The position numbers and the translations under genes were made by a program. From contig NZ_CP025003.1 in NCBI RefSeq assembly GCF_002812485.1, forward strand, positions 186,001 to 250,000: a DNA stretch of 64,000 bases, given 5' to 3'. Source of the DNA: Dickeya fangzhongdai. GTDB lineage: Bacteria; Pseudomonadota; Gammaproteobacteria; Enterobacterales; Enterobacteriaceae. Within the stretch, counting starts at the first letter, position 1; each line of letters opens with the position of its first letter. Of the stretch, positions 28,685 through 40,163 are shown piece after piece. The notes under the pieces were generated by a model, which was not told where the DNA came from, ran no database searches, and saw only the letters and a program-made list of their open reading frames with translations.

Positions 28685-29458
28685 ATGAATCCGTTAATTA
28701 TCAAATTAGGCGGCGTATTACTGGATAGCGAAGAGGCGCTGGAGCGCCTGTTCACCGCGCTGGTGACCTACCGTCAGCAGCATCAGCGCCCGCTGGTGAT
28801 CGTGCATGGCGGCGGTTGTCTGGTGGACGACCTGATGAAGAAACTGTCGCTGCCGGTGGTCAAGAAGAACGGCCTGCGCGTGACGCCCGCCGATCAGATC
28901 GACATCATTACCGGCGCGCTGGCCGGTTCCGCCAACAAAACCCTGCTGGCCTGGTCGATTCGTCACGGCATCAACGCCGTTGGCCTGAGTCTGGCGGATG
29001 GCGGCAGCACGGTGGTCACGCAACTGAACGACGAACTGGGGCACGTGGGTAAAGCCGAAGTCGGCTCTCCGGCGTTGCTCAACACCCTGCTGAATGCCGG
29101 TTATCTGCCGGTCATTAGCTCCATCGGCATCACTGCCGGCGGCGAACTGATGAACGTCAACGCCGATCAGGCCGCCACCGCGCTGGCGCAGACGCTGGGC
29201 GCCGACCTGATCCTGCTGTCCGATGTCAGCGGCATTCTGGACGGCAAAGGTCAGCGCATCGCGGAAATGACCGCCGGCAAAGCGGAAGAACTGATCGCGC
29301 AGGGCATTATTACCGACGGCATGATCGTCAAGGTTAATGCGGCGCTGGACGCGGCGCGCGCGCTGGGACGTCCGGTGGATATCGCCAGCTGGCGTCACGC
29401 CGAGCAGTTGCCGGCGTTGTTCAACGGCGTGTCCATCGGCACCCGTATTCTGGCGTAA
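28685..29458 (+). CDS. argB: Acetylglutamate kinase
   Basis: A 257-residue amino-acid kinase. [19 protein letters not shown] holds the ATP-phosphate lysine and glycines; [17 protein letters not shown] binds acetylglutamate; [17 protein letters not shown] is a further family block. It phosphorylates N-acetylglutamate. GAGGCG precedes the ATG. The 117-base gap before argH holds two hairpins. Confidence 0.96.
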   Translation: MNPLIIKLGGVLLDSEEALERLFTALVTYRQQHQRPLVIVHGGGCLVDDLMKKLSLPVVKKNGLRVTPADQIDIITGALAGSANKTLLAWSIRHGINAVGLSLADGGSTVVTQLNDELGHVGKAEVGSPALLNTLLNAGYLPVISSIGITAGGELMNVNADQAATALAQTLGADLILLSDVSGILDGKGQRIAEMTAGKAEELIAQGIITDGMIVKVNAALDAARALGRPVDIASWRHAEQLPALFNGVSIGTRILA

Positions 29459-29478
29459 GCCGCGAGCATCAATCACGT

Positions 29479-29551
29479 TTTCTCCCGGCGACAACCGCCG
29501 GAGAAATACGAGCAGTTCAACGGCGGGGCGGACAGGAGTCGGCCCGCCTTT
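29479..29551 (+). other. Two hairpins between argB and argH
   Basis: TTTCTCCCGGCG (29479-29490) pairs with CGCCGGAGAAA (29496-29506) with one bulged C. A second GC stem GGCGGG (29522-29527) / CCCGCC (29543-29548) is followed by TTTA. Together they could reduce transcription or set mRNA processing between argB and argH. Confidence 0.5.
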
Positions 29552-29575
29552 ATCAGAGATACCGGGAGTGTAGTT

Positions 29576-30949
29576 ATGGCTTTGTGGGGCGGACGGTTCA
29601 CGCAGGCGGCAGATCAACGTTTTAAACAGTTCAACGATTCACTGCGGTTTGATTACCGTCTGGCGGAGCAGGACATCATCGGATCCATCGGCTGGTCCAA
29701 GGCGCTGGTGACGGTGAACGTACTGAGCGCTCAGGAACAGCAGCAACTGGAGCTGGCGCTCAACGCACTGCTGAAAGAGGTGCAGGCGGATCCCGACGCT
29801 ATCCTGCAAAGCGACGCGGAAGACATCCACAGTTGGGTGGAGCAGAAACTGATCGAGAAAGTCGGCGATCTGGGCAAGAAACTGCACACCGGGCGCAGCC
29901 GTAACGATCAGGTCGCTACCGACCTGAAACTGTGGTGCAAGGCGCAGGTGAGCGAACTGGCGCAGGCGATCCGTCATCTGCGCGCCGCGCTGGTCGCTAC
30001 CGCCGAGGCTAATCAGGATGCGGTGATGCCGGGGTATACCCATTTGCAGCGCGCGCAGCCGGTAACGTTCGCCCACTGGTGTCTGGCTTATCATGAAATG
30101 CTCGCGCGTGACGAGAGTCGTCTGGAAGACACGCTCAAGCGCCTGGACGTCAGCCCGCTGGGTTGCGGCGCGCTGGCAGGCACCGCCTATCCTATCGACC
30201 GCGAGCAACTGGCCGGCTGGCTGGGTTTTGCCTCGGCGACACGCAACAGTCTGGATACGGTATCCGATCGCGATCACGTGCTGGAACTGTTGTCTGACGC
30301 CTCCATCGGCATGGTGCACCTGTCGCGCTTCGCTGAAGACTTGATCTTCTTCAACAGCGGCGAAGCGGCGTTTGTCGAACTGTCCGACCGCGTGACCTCC
30401 GGCTCCTCGCTGATGCCGCAGAAAAAGAACCCGGACGCGCTGGAGCTGATCCGCGGTAAATGCGGACGGGTGCAGGGCGCGCTGGCCGGCATGCTGGTGA
30501 CGCTGAAAGGCCTGCCGCTGGCGTACAACAAAGATATGCAGGAAGACAAGGAAGGGCTGTTCGACGCGCTGGACACCTGGCACGATTGCCTGATGATGGC
30601 GGCGCTGGTGCTGGAAGGCATTCAGGTGAAACGTCCGCGTTGTCAGGAAGCGGCGCAGCAGGGCTACGCCAACGCCACCGAACTGGCCGACTATCTGGTC
30701 GCCAAAGGCGTGCCGTTCCGTGAAGCGCACCACATCGTCGGTGAAGCGGTGGTGGAGGCCATTCGTCAGGGCAAAGCGTTGGAAGCGTTGTCGCTGGCGG
30801 ATCTCAAACAGTTCAGCGCCGTGATCGAAGACGATGTGTATCCGGTGCTGTCGTTGCAGTCCTGTCTGGAAAAACGCGCCGCGCAGGGCGGGGTGTCGCC
30901 GCAACAGGTCGCGCGCGCCATCGCCGACGCAAAACAGCGTCTGGCGTAA
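29576..30949 (+). CDS. argH: Argininosuccinate lyase
   Basis: A 457-residue fumarase/aspartase-superfamily enzyme, same size as E. coli ArgH. The superfamily signature [20 protein letters not shown] (around 278-297) is complete; [16 protein letters not shown] and [16 protein letters not shown] are substrate-binding blocks. It splits argininosuccinate into arginine and fumarate. A strong terminator follows, ending argCBH; oxyR, which follows argH in E. coli, is not here. Confidence 0.97.
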   Translation: MALWGGRFTQAADQRFKQFNDSLRFDYRLAEQDIIGSIGWSKALVTVNVLSAQEQQQLELALNALLKEVQADPDAILQSDAEDIHSWVEQKLIEKVGDLGKKLHTGRSRNDQVATDLKLWCKAQVSELAQAIRHLRAALVATAEANQDAVMPGYTHLQRAQPVTFAHWCLAYHEMLARDESRLEDTLKRLDVSPLGCGALAGTAYPIDREQLAGWLGFASATRNSLDTVSDRDHVLELLSDASIGMVHLSRFAEDLIFFNSGEAAFVELSDRVTSGSSLMPQKKNPDALELIRGKCGRVQGALAGMLVTLKGLPLAYNKDMQEDKEGLFDALDTWHDCLMMAALVLEGIQVKRPRCQEAAQQGYANATELADYLVAKGVPFREAHHIVGEAVVEAIRQGKALEALSLADLKQFSAVIEDDVYPVLSLQSCLEKRAAQGGVSPQQVARAIADAKQRLA

Positions 30950-30966
30950 TCCTTGCGATAAATTCC

Positions 30967-30997
30967 AAAACCGGCTCAAGGGCCGGTTTTGTTTTTT
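30967..30997 (+). terminator. Intrinsic terminator after argH
   Basis: AAAACCGGC (30967-30975) and GCCGGTTTT (30982-30990), loop TCAAGG, followed by GTTTTTT. Confidence 0.92.
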
Positions 30998-31074
30998 CTG
31001 CCGCCCGCTTTCTGAAGTCGGCTCGCATTTTCTCGTTTGACAGCGGCTTTTTCGGCCGATTTCTCACGTCACCT

Positions 31075-31090
31075 CTGGACATATATACAG
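31075..31090 (+). promoter_or_regulatory. LexA-like SOS box upstream of rmuC
   Basis: CTGGACATATATACAG matches the LexA consensus CTGT-N8-ACAG at seven of eight fixed positions and has the expected alternating AT centre. It lies 48 bases before the rmuC start. The E. coli gene (yigN) has been listed among SOS-induced genes, which supports the site. Confidence 0.72.
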
Positions 31091-31137
31091 CCTCATTTTA
31101 CCTTGGCGGGCAGTGGTACTCATAACCCGGAGGCGGT

Positions 31138-32670
31138 GTGGAGATCTCCTTGTTTTATGGCGTCGGCGGCGGCGTGGTCGGCCTGCTGCTGGGTTGGCTG
31201 GCTGCCAGCCTGTGGCAGCAACAGCGTCAGGCGCGGCATGACACCGAATTACAGTTGCAACAGCAGGCGCTGGAACAGGCGCGCCAACAGCTGATTGAAA
31301 GCCAGCAGATGCGACGGCAGGACCAGCAGCGGCTGGATCAGCAGACGCAGGAACTGCGTATGCTGCACGGCCAACTGGCGGCTGGCGAGGAAAAGTTGCG
31401 GCAACTGGCGGAGCTGCGGGAAGAGTGCGTTCAGCTTAATCAGGAGCTGCGTGCGCTGCGCGAAGCCAACGGCGCACAGGAAGCGGAACTGCGCGAAGTG
31501 ACGATCCGCCTTGAAGAAACCCGGCTGGCGGCGGAAGAAAAGCAGCGGTTGCTGATGAACAGCGAACAGCGGTTGTCCACCCAGTTTGAAAACCTTGCCA
31601 ATCGCATCTTTGAACAGAGCGGGCACAAAGTGGACCAGCAAAATCAGCAGAGCATGGAAAAGCTGCTGACGCCGCTACGCGAACAACTGGACGGTTTTCG
31701 CCGTCAGGTGCAGGAGAGCTTTGGCGCCGAATCGAAGGAGCGACACACGCTGGCCCATGAGATCCGTAACCTGCAACAGCTTAACGCCCGTATGGCGCAG
31801 GAAGCCATCAACCTCACCAATGCGTTGAAAGGGGACAACAAAACCCAGGGCAACTGGGGAGAGGTGGTGTTAAGTCGGGTGCTGGAAAGCTCCGGGCTGC
31901 GCGAAGGGCATGAGTATGACACCCAGGTCAGCGTACAAACCGGCAACAACAGTCGCCTGCAACCGGATGTGATAGTCCGGCTGCCGCACGGCAAGGATGT
32001 AGTCATCGACGCCAAAATGTCGTTGGTGGCCTATGAGCGTTATTTCAACAGCGACAACGAGGTCGAGCGGGCGGCGGCGCTAAACGAGCATCTGCTGTCC
32101 ATCCGCAATCATATCCGGCTGCTGGGCAGTAAAGACTACCAGCAACTGCCGGGGTTGCGTTCGCTCGACTATGTACTGATGTTCATCCCGGTCGAGCCGG
32201 CGTTTCTGGTGGCGATCGACCGCCAGCCTGATCTGATTACCGAGGCACTGCGTCACAATATTATGCTGGTCAGCCCCACGACTTTGCTGGTAGCGTTACG
32301 GACAATTAACAATCTCTGGCGTTACGAGCAGCAAAGCCGCAATGCGCAACTGATCGCCGAACGGGCGTCCCGGCTGTATGACAAACTGCGTTTGTTCGTT
32401 GACGATATGGCCGCGCTGGGGCAGGGGCTGGACAAAGCGCAGGCCAGTTACCGTCAGGCGATGAAAAAGCTGGTGTCCGGGCGTGGCAACCTGATCGGTC
32501 AGGCCGAAGGGTTTCGTGCGCTGGGGGTGGAGATTAAGCGGCCGGTCAACGTGCCTGTAATGCAAGACGAACCGTTGGCGTATGATGAGTTGCCCGCGCT
32601 GTCGCAGGATCTGGATGACGATGCGGCTGAATGCGGTACGGATGATGTGCACAACGGCACGGCGGTATGA
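31138..32670 (+). CDS. rmuC: DNA recombination protein RmuC
   Basis: A 510-residue protein, longer than E. coli RmuC (475). One N-terminal membrane helix (GVGGGVVGLLLGWLAASLW) is followed by a Gln/Glu-rich coiled coil (~30-190) and a PD-(D/E)XK-like nuclease domain with GNWGEVVLSRVLESSGLREG and VVIDAKMSLVAYERYF. RmuC limits inversions at short inverted repeats. The start is GTG with GGAGG 4 bases before; the N-terminal helix aligns with the E. coli start, supporting it. A LexA-like box precedes it. The extra length is in the coiled coil. Confidence 0.93.
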   Translation: MEISLFYGVGGGVVGLLLGWLAASLWQQQRQARHDTELQLQQQALEQARQQLIESQQMRRQDQQRLDQQTQELRMLHGQLAAGEEKLRQLAELREECVQLNQELRALREANGAQEAELREVTIRLEETRLAAEEKQRLLMNSEQRLSTQFENLANRIFEQSGHKVDQQNQQSMEKLLTPLREQLDGFRRQVQESFGAESKERHTLAHEIRNLQQLNARMAQEAINLTNALKGDNKTQGNWGEVVLSRVLESSGLREGHEYDTQVSVQTGNNSRLQPDVIVRLPHGKDVVIDAKMSLVAYERYFNSDNEVERAAALNEHLLSIRNHIRLLGSKDYQQLPGLRSLDYVLMFIPVEPAFLVAIDRQPDLITEALRHNIMLVSPTTLLVALRTINNLWRYEQQSRNAQLIAERASRLYDKLRLFVDDMAALGQGLDKAQASYRQAMKKLVSGRGNLIGQAEGFRALGVEIKRPVNVPVMQDEPLAYDELPALSQDLDDDAAECGTDDVHNGTAV

Positions 32671-32791
32671 TGTTGATCAGGTTCGATGTATAGGGTGAAA
32701 AGAAGGGCGGTCGCTTTTGGGCGGGGTCTGTTACACTCTCTACCCATTAATAGGTAACACGATCCTGAAGTTGAAAAAGCAGGCGGATAAC

Positions 32792-33547
32792 ATGGTAGAC
32801 GATTCGGAAAAAACGACACATTTTGGTTTTCGCACGGTGGCTAAAGACGATAAGGAAGCCATGGTCGCGGGTGTTTTTCATTCTGTGGCGGCCAAATATG
32901 ACCTGATGAACGATCTGATGTCGTTTGGCATTCACCGCATCTGGAAACGGTTTACCATCGAATGCAGCGGTGTGCGCCGCGGCCAGCTCGTGCTGGATCT
33001 GGCTGGCGGCACCGGCGACCTGACCGCTAAATTCTCCCGTCTGGTGGGGGATGAAGGCGAAGTGGTGCTGGCGGATATCAACGCGTCGATGTTGAAAGTA
33101 GGACGCGAGAAACTGCGCAACCACGGTGTGGTGGGCAATGTCAGCTATGTTCAGGCCAATGCCGAAGCCCTGCCGTTTCCGGATAACTTTTTCGACTGCA
33201 TCACTATTTCGTTCGGGTTGCGTAACGTAACCGAAAAAGAGAAGGCGCTGCGTTCCATGTATCGGGTGTTGAAGCCTGGTGGTCGCCTGCTGGTACTGGA
33301 GTTTTCGAAGCCAACCGTGAAAGCGTTAAGCAAGGTATACGATGCTTACTCTTTCCATGTGCTGCCCCGCATTGGCGAAATGATAGCCAGCGACGCCGGC
33401 AGCTACCGCTATCTGGCGGAGTCTATCCGTATGCACCCGGATCAGGAAACTCTGAAAGGGATGATGGTCGATGCCGGTTTTGACAGTGTGGATTACTTCA
33501 ATCTGACCAGCGGTATCGTGGCGTTGCATCGCGGATTTAAATTCTGA
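32792..33547 (+). CDS. ubiE: Ubiquinone/menaquinone C-methyltransferase
   Basis: A 251-residue SAM methyltransferase, same length as E. coli UbiE. Motif I is [44 protein letters not shown] and [14 protein letters not shown] follow. It methylates the quinone ring of both ubiquinone and menaquinone precursors. The start at 32792 ([13 protein letters not shown]) matches the family although the frame is open further upstream. First gene of ubiE-ubiJ-ubiB. Confidence 0.97.
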   Translation: MVDDSEKTTHFGFRTVAKDDKEAMVAGVFHSVAAKYDLMNDLMSFGIHRIWKRFTIECSGVRRGQLVLDLAGGTGDLTAKFSRLVGDEGEVVLADINASMLKVGREKLRNHGVVGNVSYVQANAEALPFPDNFFDCITISFGLRNVTEKEKALRSMYRVLKPGGRLLVLEFSKPTVKALSKVYDAYSFHVLPRIGEMIASDAGSYRYLAESIRMHPDQETLKGMMVDAGFDSVDYFNLTSGIVALHRGFKF

Positions 33548-33560
33548 GTTGGATACTCCC

Positions 33561-34169
33561 ATGTTGATAATGCCTGTGTTGACGGCGGCACTGGAAACAG
33601 CGCTCAACCAGCTGTTGTTCCGCGACCGGAGCATGAAAGCCGCCCGTCAGCGTTTGCACGGAAAAACGTTGCGAGTTGAAGTGGCGGAGCTGGATACGCC
33701 GCTGGTATTGGTTTTCTCCGAGTACCGTCTCGATGTCATGAGTCAGTGGTCGGCGCAGCCGGATTGCCTGTTGCAGACCCGCCTGTCGGCGCTGGTGAAA
33801 CTGCGCGACCGGCAGCAATTGTCCGCGTTGATGCGTAGTGGCGAGCTGGTGCTGGAAGGCGACATTCAGGTTGCGCAGCAGTTTGTCACCTTGCTGGATC
33901 TGGCGGAGTTTGACCCGGCGGAGTGGCTGTCGCCCTGGCTGGGCGATGTGGTGGCGCAAGGGCTGAGTCAGGCGGTCGGCAACGTGGCCGGGGCGCTAAT
34001 GCGCTCGGCGTGCCGCCAGCAGCAGGCGTTGTCGGAAACGGTGACCGAAGAGTGGCGTCTGGCGCCGGGCAAACTGGAAGGGCTGTGGTTTGCCGATGAA
34101 GTGGACGCTCTGGCGCAGTCGGCGGAAACCCTGTCCCGCCGGCTGGCAAAACTGGAGGGATCGCCATGA
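33561..34169 (+). CDS. ubiJ: Ubiquinone biosynthesis accessory factor UbiJ
   Basis: A ~202-residue protein with an SCP2 lipid-binding domain in the N-terminal half ([45 protein letters not shown]) and a helical C-terminus. UbiJ binds lipid intermediates in the aerobic ubiquinone complex with UbiK. Possible starts are TTG 33549, ATG 33561 and ATG 33570; 33561 is chosen on codon and spacing, but 33570 (MPVLTA) aligns best with E. coli. It ends in an ATGA overlap with ubiB. Confidence 0.92.
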   Translation: MLIMPVLTAALETALNQLLFRDRSMKAARQRLHGKTLRVEVAELDTPLVLVFSEYRLDVMSQWSAQPDCLLQTRLSALVKLRDRQQLSALMRSGELVLEGDIQVAQQFVTLLDLAEFDPAEWLSPWLGDVVAQGLSQAVGNVAGALMRSACRQQQALSETVTEEWRLAPGKLEGLWFADEVDALAQSAETLSRRLAKLEGSP

Positions 34170-35803
34170 CGCCGGGAGAATTGCTGCGGCTGTACCGGAT
34201 TATCGGGGTGCTGCTGAGTTATGGTCTGGATGAGCTGATTCCGCGTATTCCTCTGACGACGCCGTTGCGTCTTTGGCGTTGCCTTTGGTTCTGGTTGCCG
34301 AATCGCCACAAGGACAAACCATTGGGCGAGCGTTTGCGTCTGGCGCTGCAAGAGCTGGGTCCGGTATGGATCAAGTTCGGCCAGATGATGTCGACCCGCC
34401 GTGACTTGTTTCCCCCCGCTATCGCCGACCAACTGGCGATGCTGCAGGATCAGGTGGAGCCGTTTGACGGCGAGCTGGCCCGTCGGCAGATCGAGATGTC
34501 GATGGGCGGAAAACTGGAAACCTGGTTCGATGATTTTGACGCCAAACCGCTGGCCTCGGCGTCGATTGCTCAGGTGCACACCGCCAGGCTGAAAACCACC
34601 GGCAAAGACATCGTCATCAAAGTCATTCGTCCGGATATTCTGCCGGTCATCAAGGCGGATATGCGGTTGATGAATCGTCTGGCTGGCTGGCTGCCGATTC
34701 TGCTGCCGGACGGGCGTCGTCTGCGGCCGCGCGAAGTGGTGCGCGAGTATGAAAAAACGTTGCTGGATGAACTGAATCTGCTGCGTGAAGCCGCCAACGC
34801 CATCCAGTTGCGGCGCAATTTTGAAAATAGCCCGATGCTGTATGTGCCGGAAATCTACTCTGATTACTGCAACGAACGAGTGCTGGTAATGGAGCGTATT
34901 TACGGTATTCCGGTGTCGGATATCGAGGCGCTCAAGCGGCACGGCATCAATATGCCGCTGCTGGCCGAGCGCGGCGTGCAAGTCTTTTTCACCCAGGTGT
35001 TCCGCGACAGCTTCTTCCATGCCGATATGCATCCCGGCAATATCTTCATCAGCTACGAGCATCCGGAAGACCCGCAATATATCGGCATTGACTGCGGTAT
35101 TGTCGGTTCGCTGAATAAAAACGATAAGCGCTATCTGGCGGAGAACTTTATCGCCTTTTTCAACCGCGACTACCGCCGCGTCGCCGAGCTGCATGTAGAC
35201 TCCGGTTGGGTTCCGCAAGATACCAATGTAGAAGAGTTCGAATTCGCCATCCGTACCGTGTGCGAGCCAATATTTGAAAAGCCGTTAGCAGAAATTTCTT
35301 TCGGTCATGTATTATTGAACCTCTTTAATACGGCGCGTCGCTTCAATATGGAAGTGCAGCCCCAACTAGTGCTGCTGCAGAAGACGTTACTGTACATTGA
35401 GGGCGTGGGGCGCCAGCTCTACCCGCAACTGGATTTGTGGAAGACGGCCAAGCCTTTTCTGGAAACCTGGCTGAAGGATCAGGTTGGATTGCCCGCCATG
35501 TTGCGCGCATTTAAAGAGAAAGCGCCGTTTTGGGTGGAAAAACTGCCTGAGATTCCCGAATTGTTCTATGACGGTTTACGCCAGCATAAGATGCTGAAGC
35601 AGAACATGGAGCTGTTGACCAGCGAGCTGCGGACACAACGCACCCGCCATGGTCGGGCCCGTTATATGCTGGGTGTCGGGGCGACGCTGCTGTTGAGCGG
35701 GACGATACTGTTGGTCAGTAAGGTAGAGGCCGATATCGTACCGGCTGGCCTAATTGCCGCCGGTTTTGTGGCCTGGATTATCGGCTGGCGTAGTACTCGT
35801 TGA
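34166..35803 (+). CDS. ubiB: Ubiquinone biosynthesis kinase-like protein UbiB
   Basis: A 545-residue ABC1/ADCK-family atypical kinase (E. coli 546). The KxGQ motif is in [23 protein letters not shown], the A-rich loop in [15 protein letters not shown], and [12 protein letters not shown] and [10 protein letters not shown] hold catalytic residues. Two C-terminal membrane helices ([12 protein letters not shown] and [17 protein letters not shown]) anchor it. It supports ubiquinone synthesis, perhaps by extracting precursors from the membrane. It is translationally coupled to ubiJ. Confidence 0.97.
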   Translation: MTPGELLRLYRIIGVLLSYGLDELIPRIPLTTPLRLWRCLWFWLPNRHKDKPLGERLRLALQELGPVWIKFGQMMSTRRDLFPPAIADQLAMLQDQVEPFDGELARRQIEMSMGGKLETWFDDFDAKPLASASIAQVHTARLKTTGKDIVIKVIRPDILPVIKADMRLMNRLAGWLPILLPDGRRLRPREVVREYEKTLLDELNLLREAANAIQLRRNFENSPMLYVPEIYSDYCNERVLVMERIYGIPVSDIEALKRHGINMPLLAERGVQVFFTQVFRDSFFHADMHPGNIFISYEHPEDPQYIGIDCGIVGSLNKNDKRYLAENFIAFFNRDYRRVAELHVDSGWVPQDTNVEEFEFAIRTVCEPIFEKPLAEISFGHVLLNLFNTARRFNMEVQPQLVLLQKTLLYIEGVGRQLYPQLDLWKTAKPFLETWLKDQVGLPAMLRAFKEKAPFWVEKLPEIPELFYDGLRQHKMLKQNMELLTSELRTQRTRHGRARYMLGVGATLLLSGTILLVSKVEADIVPAGLIAAGFVAWIIGWRSTR

Positions 35804-35829
35804 GCAGTTGCACCCATTGAACAAGCGCC

Positions 35830-35857
35830 TCATCAGGAGCCTGACGGTTCCTGATGA
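35830..35857 (+). other. Hairpin between ubiB and tatA
   Basis: A perfect 9-bp inverted repeat TCATCAGGA (35830-35838) / TCCTGATGA (35849-35857), extendable by two more pairs inwards. No T run follows, so it is not a standard terminator. It lies 43 bases before tatA. Confidence 0.6.
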
Positions 35858-35900
35858 ACGTGTCACATGAATTCCTTTTGAGTAAAGAGGTAAGCACAGT

Positions 35901-36155
35901 ATGGGCGGTATTAGTATCTGGAATCTGTTGGTTATCGCGGTGATCGTGGTACTGCTGTTCGGAACCAACAAGCTGAGAACCCTGGGTTCCGACCTGGGCG
36001 CGTCGATTAAGGGCTTCAAGAAAGCGATGAGCGACGATCAGCCCGCTGCCAACGACGACAAACAACAGGACGCTGACTTTGCGACCAAATCCATTTCGGA
36101 GCAGAAGCCGCAAGCCAGTCAGGAAGAGAAAAGCCAGCATAAAGAGCAGGTGTAA
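35901..36155 (+). CDS. tatA: Twin-arginine translocase subunit TatA
   Basis: An 84-residue protein (E. coli 89): short periplasmic start, one membrane helix ([22 protein letters not shown]), the FGxxK hinge, an amphipathic helix ([18 protein letters not shown]) and a charged tail. Many copies assemble the pore for folded proteins with twin-arginine signals. AGAGG precedes the ATG. First gene of tatABC. Confidence 0.96.
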   Translation: MGGISIWNLLVIAVIVVLLFGTNKLRTLGSDLGASIKGFKKAMSDDQPAANDDKQQDADFATKSISEQKPQASQEEKSQHKEQV

Positions 36156-36158
36156 TCG

Positions 36159-36725
36159 GTGTTTGATATCGGGTTTAGTGAACTGCTGCTGGTGATGGTG
36201 ATCGGTCTGGTAGTGCTGGGGCCTGAACGCCTGCCGGTAGCGGTAAGAACCGTAGCGGGATGGATTCGCGCGCTGCGCTCGCTGGCATCGACGGTGCAGA
36301 ATGAACTGGCGCAAGAGATGAAACTGCAGGAATTGCAGGAAAGCCTGAAGAAAGTGGAACAGGCCAGCCAACTGCAGAATTTGTCGCCGGAGCTTAAAGC
36401 GTCGATGGATGAACTGAAAGAGGCTGCCGAAGCGATGAAGCGCCCTCACAGCATCAAGCTGGATGGCAGCGATGCGCCGGAACATGTACCGCTTGCCGAT
36501 CCTGAAGCGGCGCACGATGGTGTTCTGGACGTCGAGCGCAATGCCGGGCCGACGCCAGCGGTCACCGCGACTCCCGCTGTGGAGCCGGTTACGCGCGGCG
36601 AGGCGATGACGGCTGTGCCGCCGACAGCGCCTGCAGGTGCGGCGTCCGCCAGCCATGCTGAAAGCAAGACCAAATCTGAACAGACGGCGTCAGCGCCTTC
36701 CTCCCAACCTTCTGGTGATCGTTAA
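36159..36725 (+). CDS. tatB: Twin-arginine translocase subunit TatB
   Basis: A 188-residue protein (E. coli 171). It starts with [25 protein letters not shown], the TatB helix with its conserved Glu and the GP hinge, then amphipathic helices and a long Ala/Pro/Thr-rich tail from ~115 on. It forms the substrate-receptor complex with TatC. The start is GTG, three bases after tatA. Confidence 0.96.
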   Translation: MFDIGFSELLLVMVIGLVVLGPERLPVAVRTVAGWIRALRSLASTVQNELAQEMKLQELQESLKKVEQASQLQNLSPELKASMDELKEAAEAMKRPHSIKLDGSDAPEHVPLADPEAAHDGVLDVERNAGPTPAVTATPAVEPVTRGEAMTAVPPTAPAGAASASHAESKTKSEQTASAPSSQPSGDR

Positions 36726-36728
36726 CCT

Positions 36729-37499
36729 ATGGCTGTTGATCAAACCCAACCGCTGATCAGCCATCTGATCGAACTGCGTAAGCGGTTGTTGAATAGCATT
36801 ATCAGCGTGCTGGTGGTGTTTCTGGCACTGGTCTATTTCGCTAACGACATCTATCAGATTGTCTCCGCGCCGCTCATCAAACAGTTGCCGGCCGGCGCCA
36901 GCATGATTGCGACCGACGTGGCGTCGCCGTTTTTTACCCCGATCAAGCTGACGCTGATCGTGTCGGTCTTTTTGTCCGCGCCGCTGGTGCTATATCAGAT
37001 CTGGGCGTTTGTGGCCCCGGCGTTGTACAAACATGAGCGGCGGCTGATGATGCCGTTGCTGGTGTCCAGCAGCCTGTTGTTCTACATGGGGATGGCGTTC
37101 GCCTATTTCGTCGTCTTCCCGCTGGCGTTCAGCTTCTTTGCTCAGACCGCGCCGAAAGGGGTGCTGATTGCCACCGATATCAACAACTACCTCGATTTCG
37201 TTATGGCGTTGTTCATGGCGTTCGGCGTGTCGTTCGAAGTGCCGGTGGCGATCGTGCTGCTGTGCTGGAGCGGGGTGGTGACGCCGGAGAGCCTGAAACA
37301 GAAGCGGCCCTACGTTCTGGTGGGCGCGTTTGTGGTTGGCATGTTGCTGACGCCGCCGGATGTGTTCTCCCAGACTTTGCTGGCGATCCCGATGTATTTA
37401 CTGTTTGAAATCGGGGTGTTTTTCGCCCGGTTCTACGTCGGTAAACGGCGCCGGACAGACGAAGAAGAAGACGTGGACGAGTCTGCGCCCTCTTCCTGA
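36729..37499 (+). CDS. tatC: Twin-arginine translocase subunit TatC
   Basis: A 256-residue six-helix membrane protein (E. coli 258). The N-terminal cytoplasmic [17 protein letters not shown] contains the LxELRxR signal-recognition motif; the second block [17 protein letters not shown] and the GxxFExPV-like [15 protein letters not shown] are conserved. It recognises the twin-arginine signal. A strong terminator separates it from tatD. Confidence 0.97.
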   Translation: MAVDQTQPLISHLIELRKRLLNSIISVLVVFLALVYFANDIYQIVSAPLIKQLPAGASMIATDVASPFFTPIKLTLIVSVFLSAPLVLYQIWAFVAPALYKHERRLMMPLLVSSSLLFYMGMAFAYFVVFPLAFSFFAQTAPKGVLIATDINNYLDFVMALFMAFGVSFEVPVAIVLLCWSGVVTPESLKQKRPYVLVGAFVVGMLLTPPDVFSQTLLAIPMYLLFEIGVFFARFYVGKRRRTDEEEDVDESAPSS

Positions 37500-37535
37500 G
37501 TGGCGTCTCGCCGTGAAACGGCGGTCTTCTTACTG

Positions 37536-37565
37536 CAACACCTCTTTCGGGAGGTGTTGTTTTTT
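37536..37565 (+). terminator. Intrinsic terminator after tatC
   Basis: CAACACCTC (37536-37544) and GAGGTGTTG (37551-37559), loop TTTCGG, then TTTTTT. It ends tatABC, so tatD needs read-through or its own promoter. A small CGCCGT/ACGGCG hairpin lies just before it. Confidence 0.92.
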
Positions 37566-37612
37566 GGGGTTATCCATCGGGATAACCGCGATGGATTTTG
37601 GGATATCTGTGC

Positions 37613-39432
<1,820 letters not shown>

Positions 39433-39435
39433 TGA

Positions 39436-39474
39436 TAAACCGTCAGGGCTGCGCCCTGGCGGTTTACGCTTTTC
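39436..39474. terminator. Bidirectional terminator between hemB and rfaH
   Basis: TAAACCGTCAGGGC (39436-39449) and GCCCTGGCGGTTTA (39453-39466), one mismatch, loop TGC, followed by CGCTTTT. The right arm overlaps the last codon of rfaH. Confidence 0.82.
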
Positions 39475-39952
39475 GGAACTGACGGTTGTCGATGCTTTGC
39501 CGCACCTGCTTGTTCAGCAGATTGAGCAGCAGCATGGAACGCGCTTCGCCATCCGGTTCGGTGTAGATGGCCTGCAGGCCGCTGAACACCCCTTCGGTAA
39601 TGGTCACCTCGTCGCCGGGTTGCGGCGTTTCCGGGTCGATATGCGTGGCGCACGGATGCTGCAGCAAATCGTCAATCACCTGTTGAGGCACCAGGGCCGG
39701 CAGGTTGCCGAAACGGACAAAATGACTCACGCCGCGCGTCGAGCTGATGGTGGTGGTGTGTATGTGCTCCGGGTCGAACTCGACGAACAGATAATTGGGG
39801 AACAGCGGCTCGCTGACCTCGGTTCGTTTCCCTCGTACGATTTTCTCCAGCGCGATCATCGGGCTCAGGCAGGCCACTTCCTGACGTTCCAGGTGTTCTT
39901 TTGCCCGTAACAGTTGGCCGCGCTTGCAATAAAGTAGGTACCAGGCTCGCAT
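39464..39952 (-). CDS. rfaH: Transcription antitermination factor RfaH
   Basis: A 162-residue NusG paralogue, same size as E. coli RfaH. N-terminal NGN domain starts [24 protein letters not shown]; the C-terminal KOW domain ([18 protein letters not shown]) is of the fold-switching type. RfaH joins RNA polymerase at ops elements and raises expression of long operons such as lipopolysaccharide and capsule genes, so it may act on the core genes at the left end of this window, though I found no ops element there. The general factor NusG is encoded at the right edge. Confidence 0.95.
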   Translation of the reverse strand: MRAWYLLYCKRGQLLRAKEHLERQEVACLSPMIALEKIVRGKRTEVSEPLFPNYLFVEFDPEHIHTTTISSTRGVSHFVRFGNLPALVPQQVIDDLLQHPCATHIDPETPQPGDEVTITEGVFSGLQAIYTEPDGEARSMLLLNLLNKQVRQSIDNRQFRKA

Positions 39953-40163
39953 AATTTCACTTTTCTGTGGCTCTCACAGCGGGAGAGGATAACAAAAGCG
40001 TTACGCCTTGCGGGATAAAAATTTCCGGCAAAAACGTGTAATCGCGCGTTGCGTTGGTCACAGGCGCGAGCTAACCGCCGCCAGAAATAGCGCGGGCGGG
40101 AAGCGACAGCATGACCAAGAGCCTCTATAATAGCCCCACCACTGACCTTTCTGATGATTCAGC

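Noticed and set aside
29639..30979. A 446-codon open frame opposite argH
   Set aside because: Antisense shadow of argH; composition is Gln/Arg/His-rich and unlike a folded protein.
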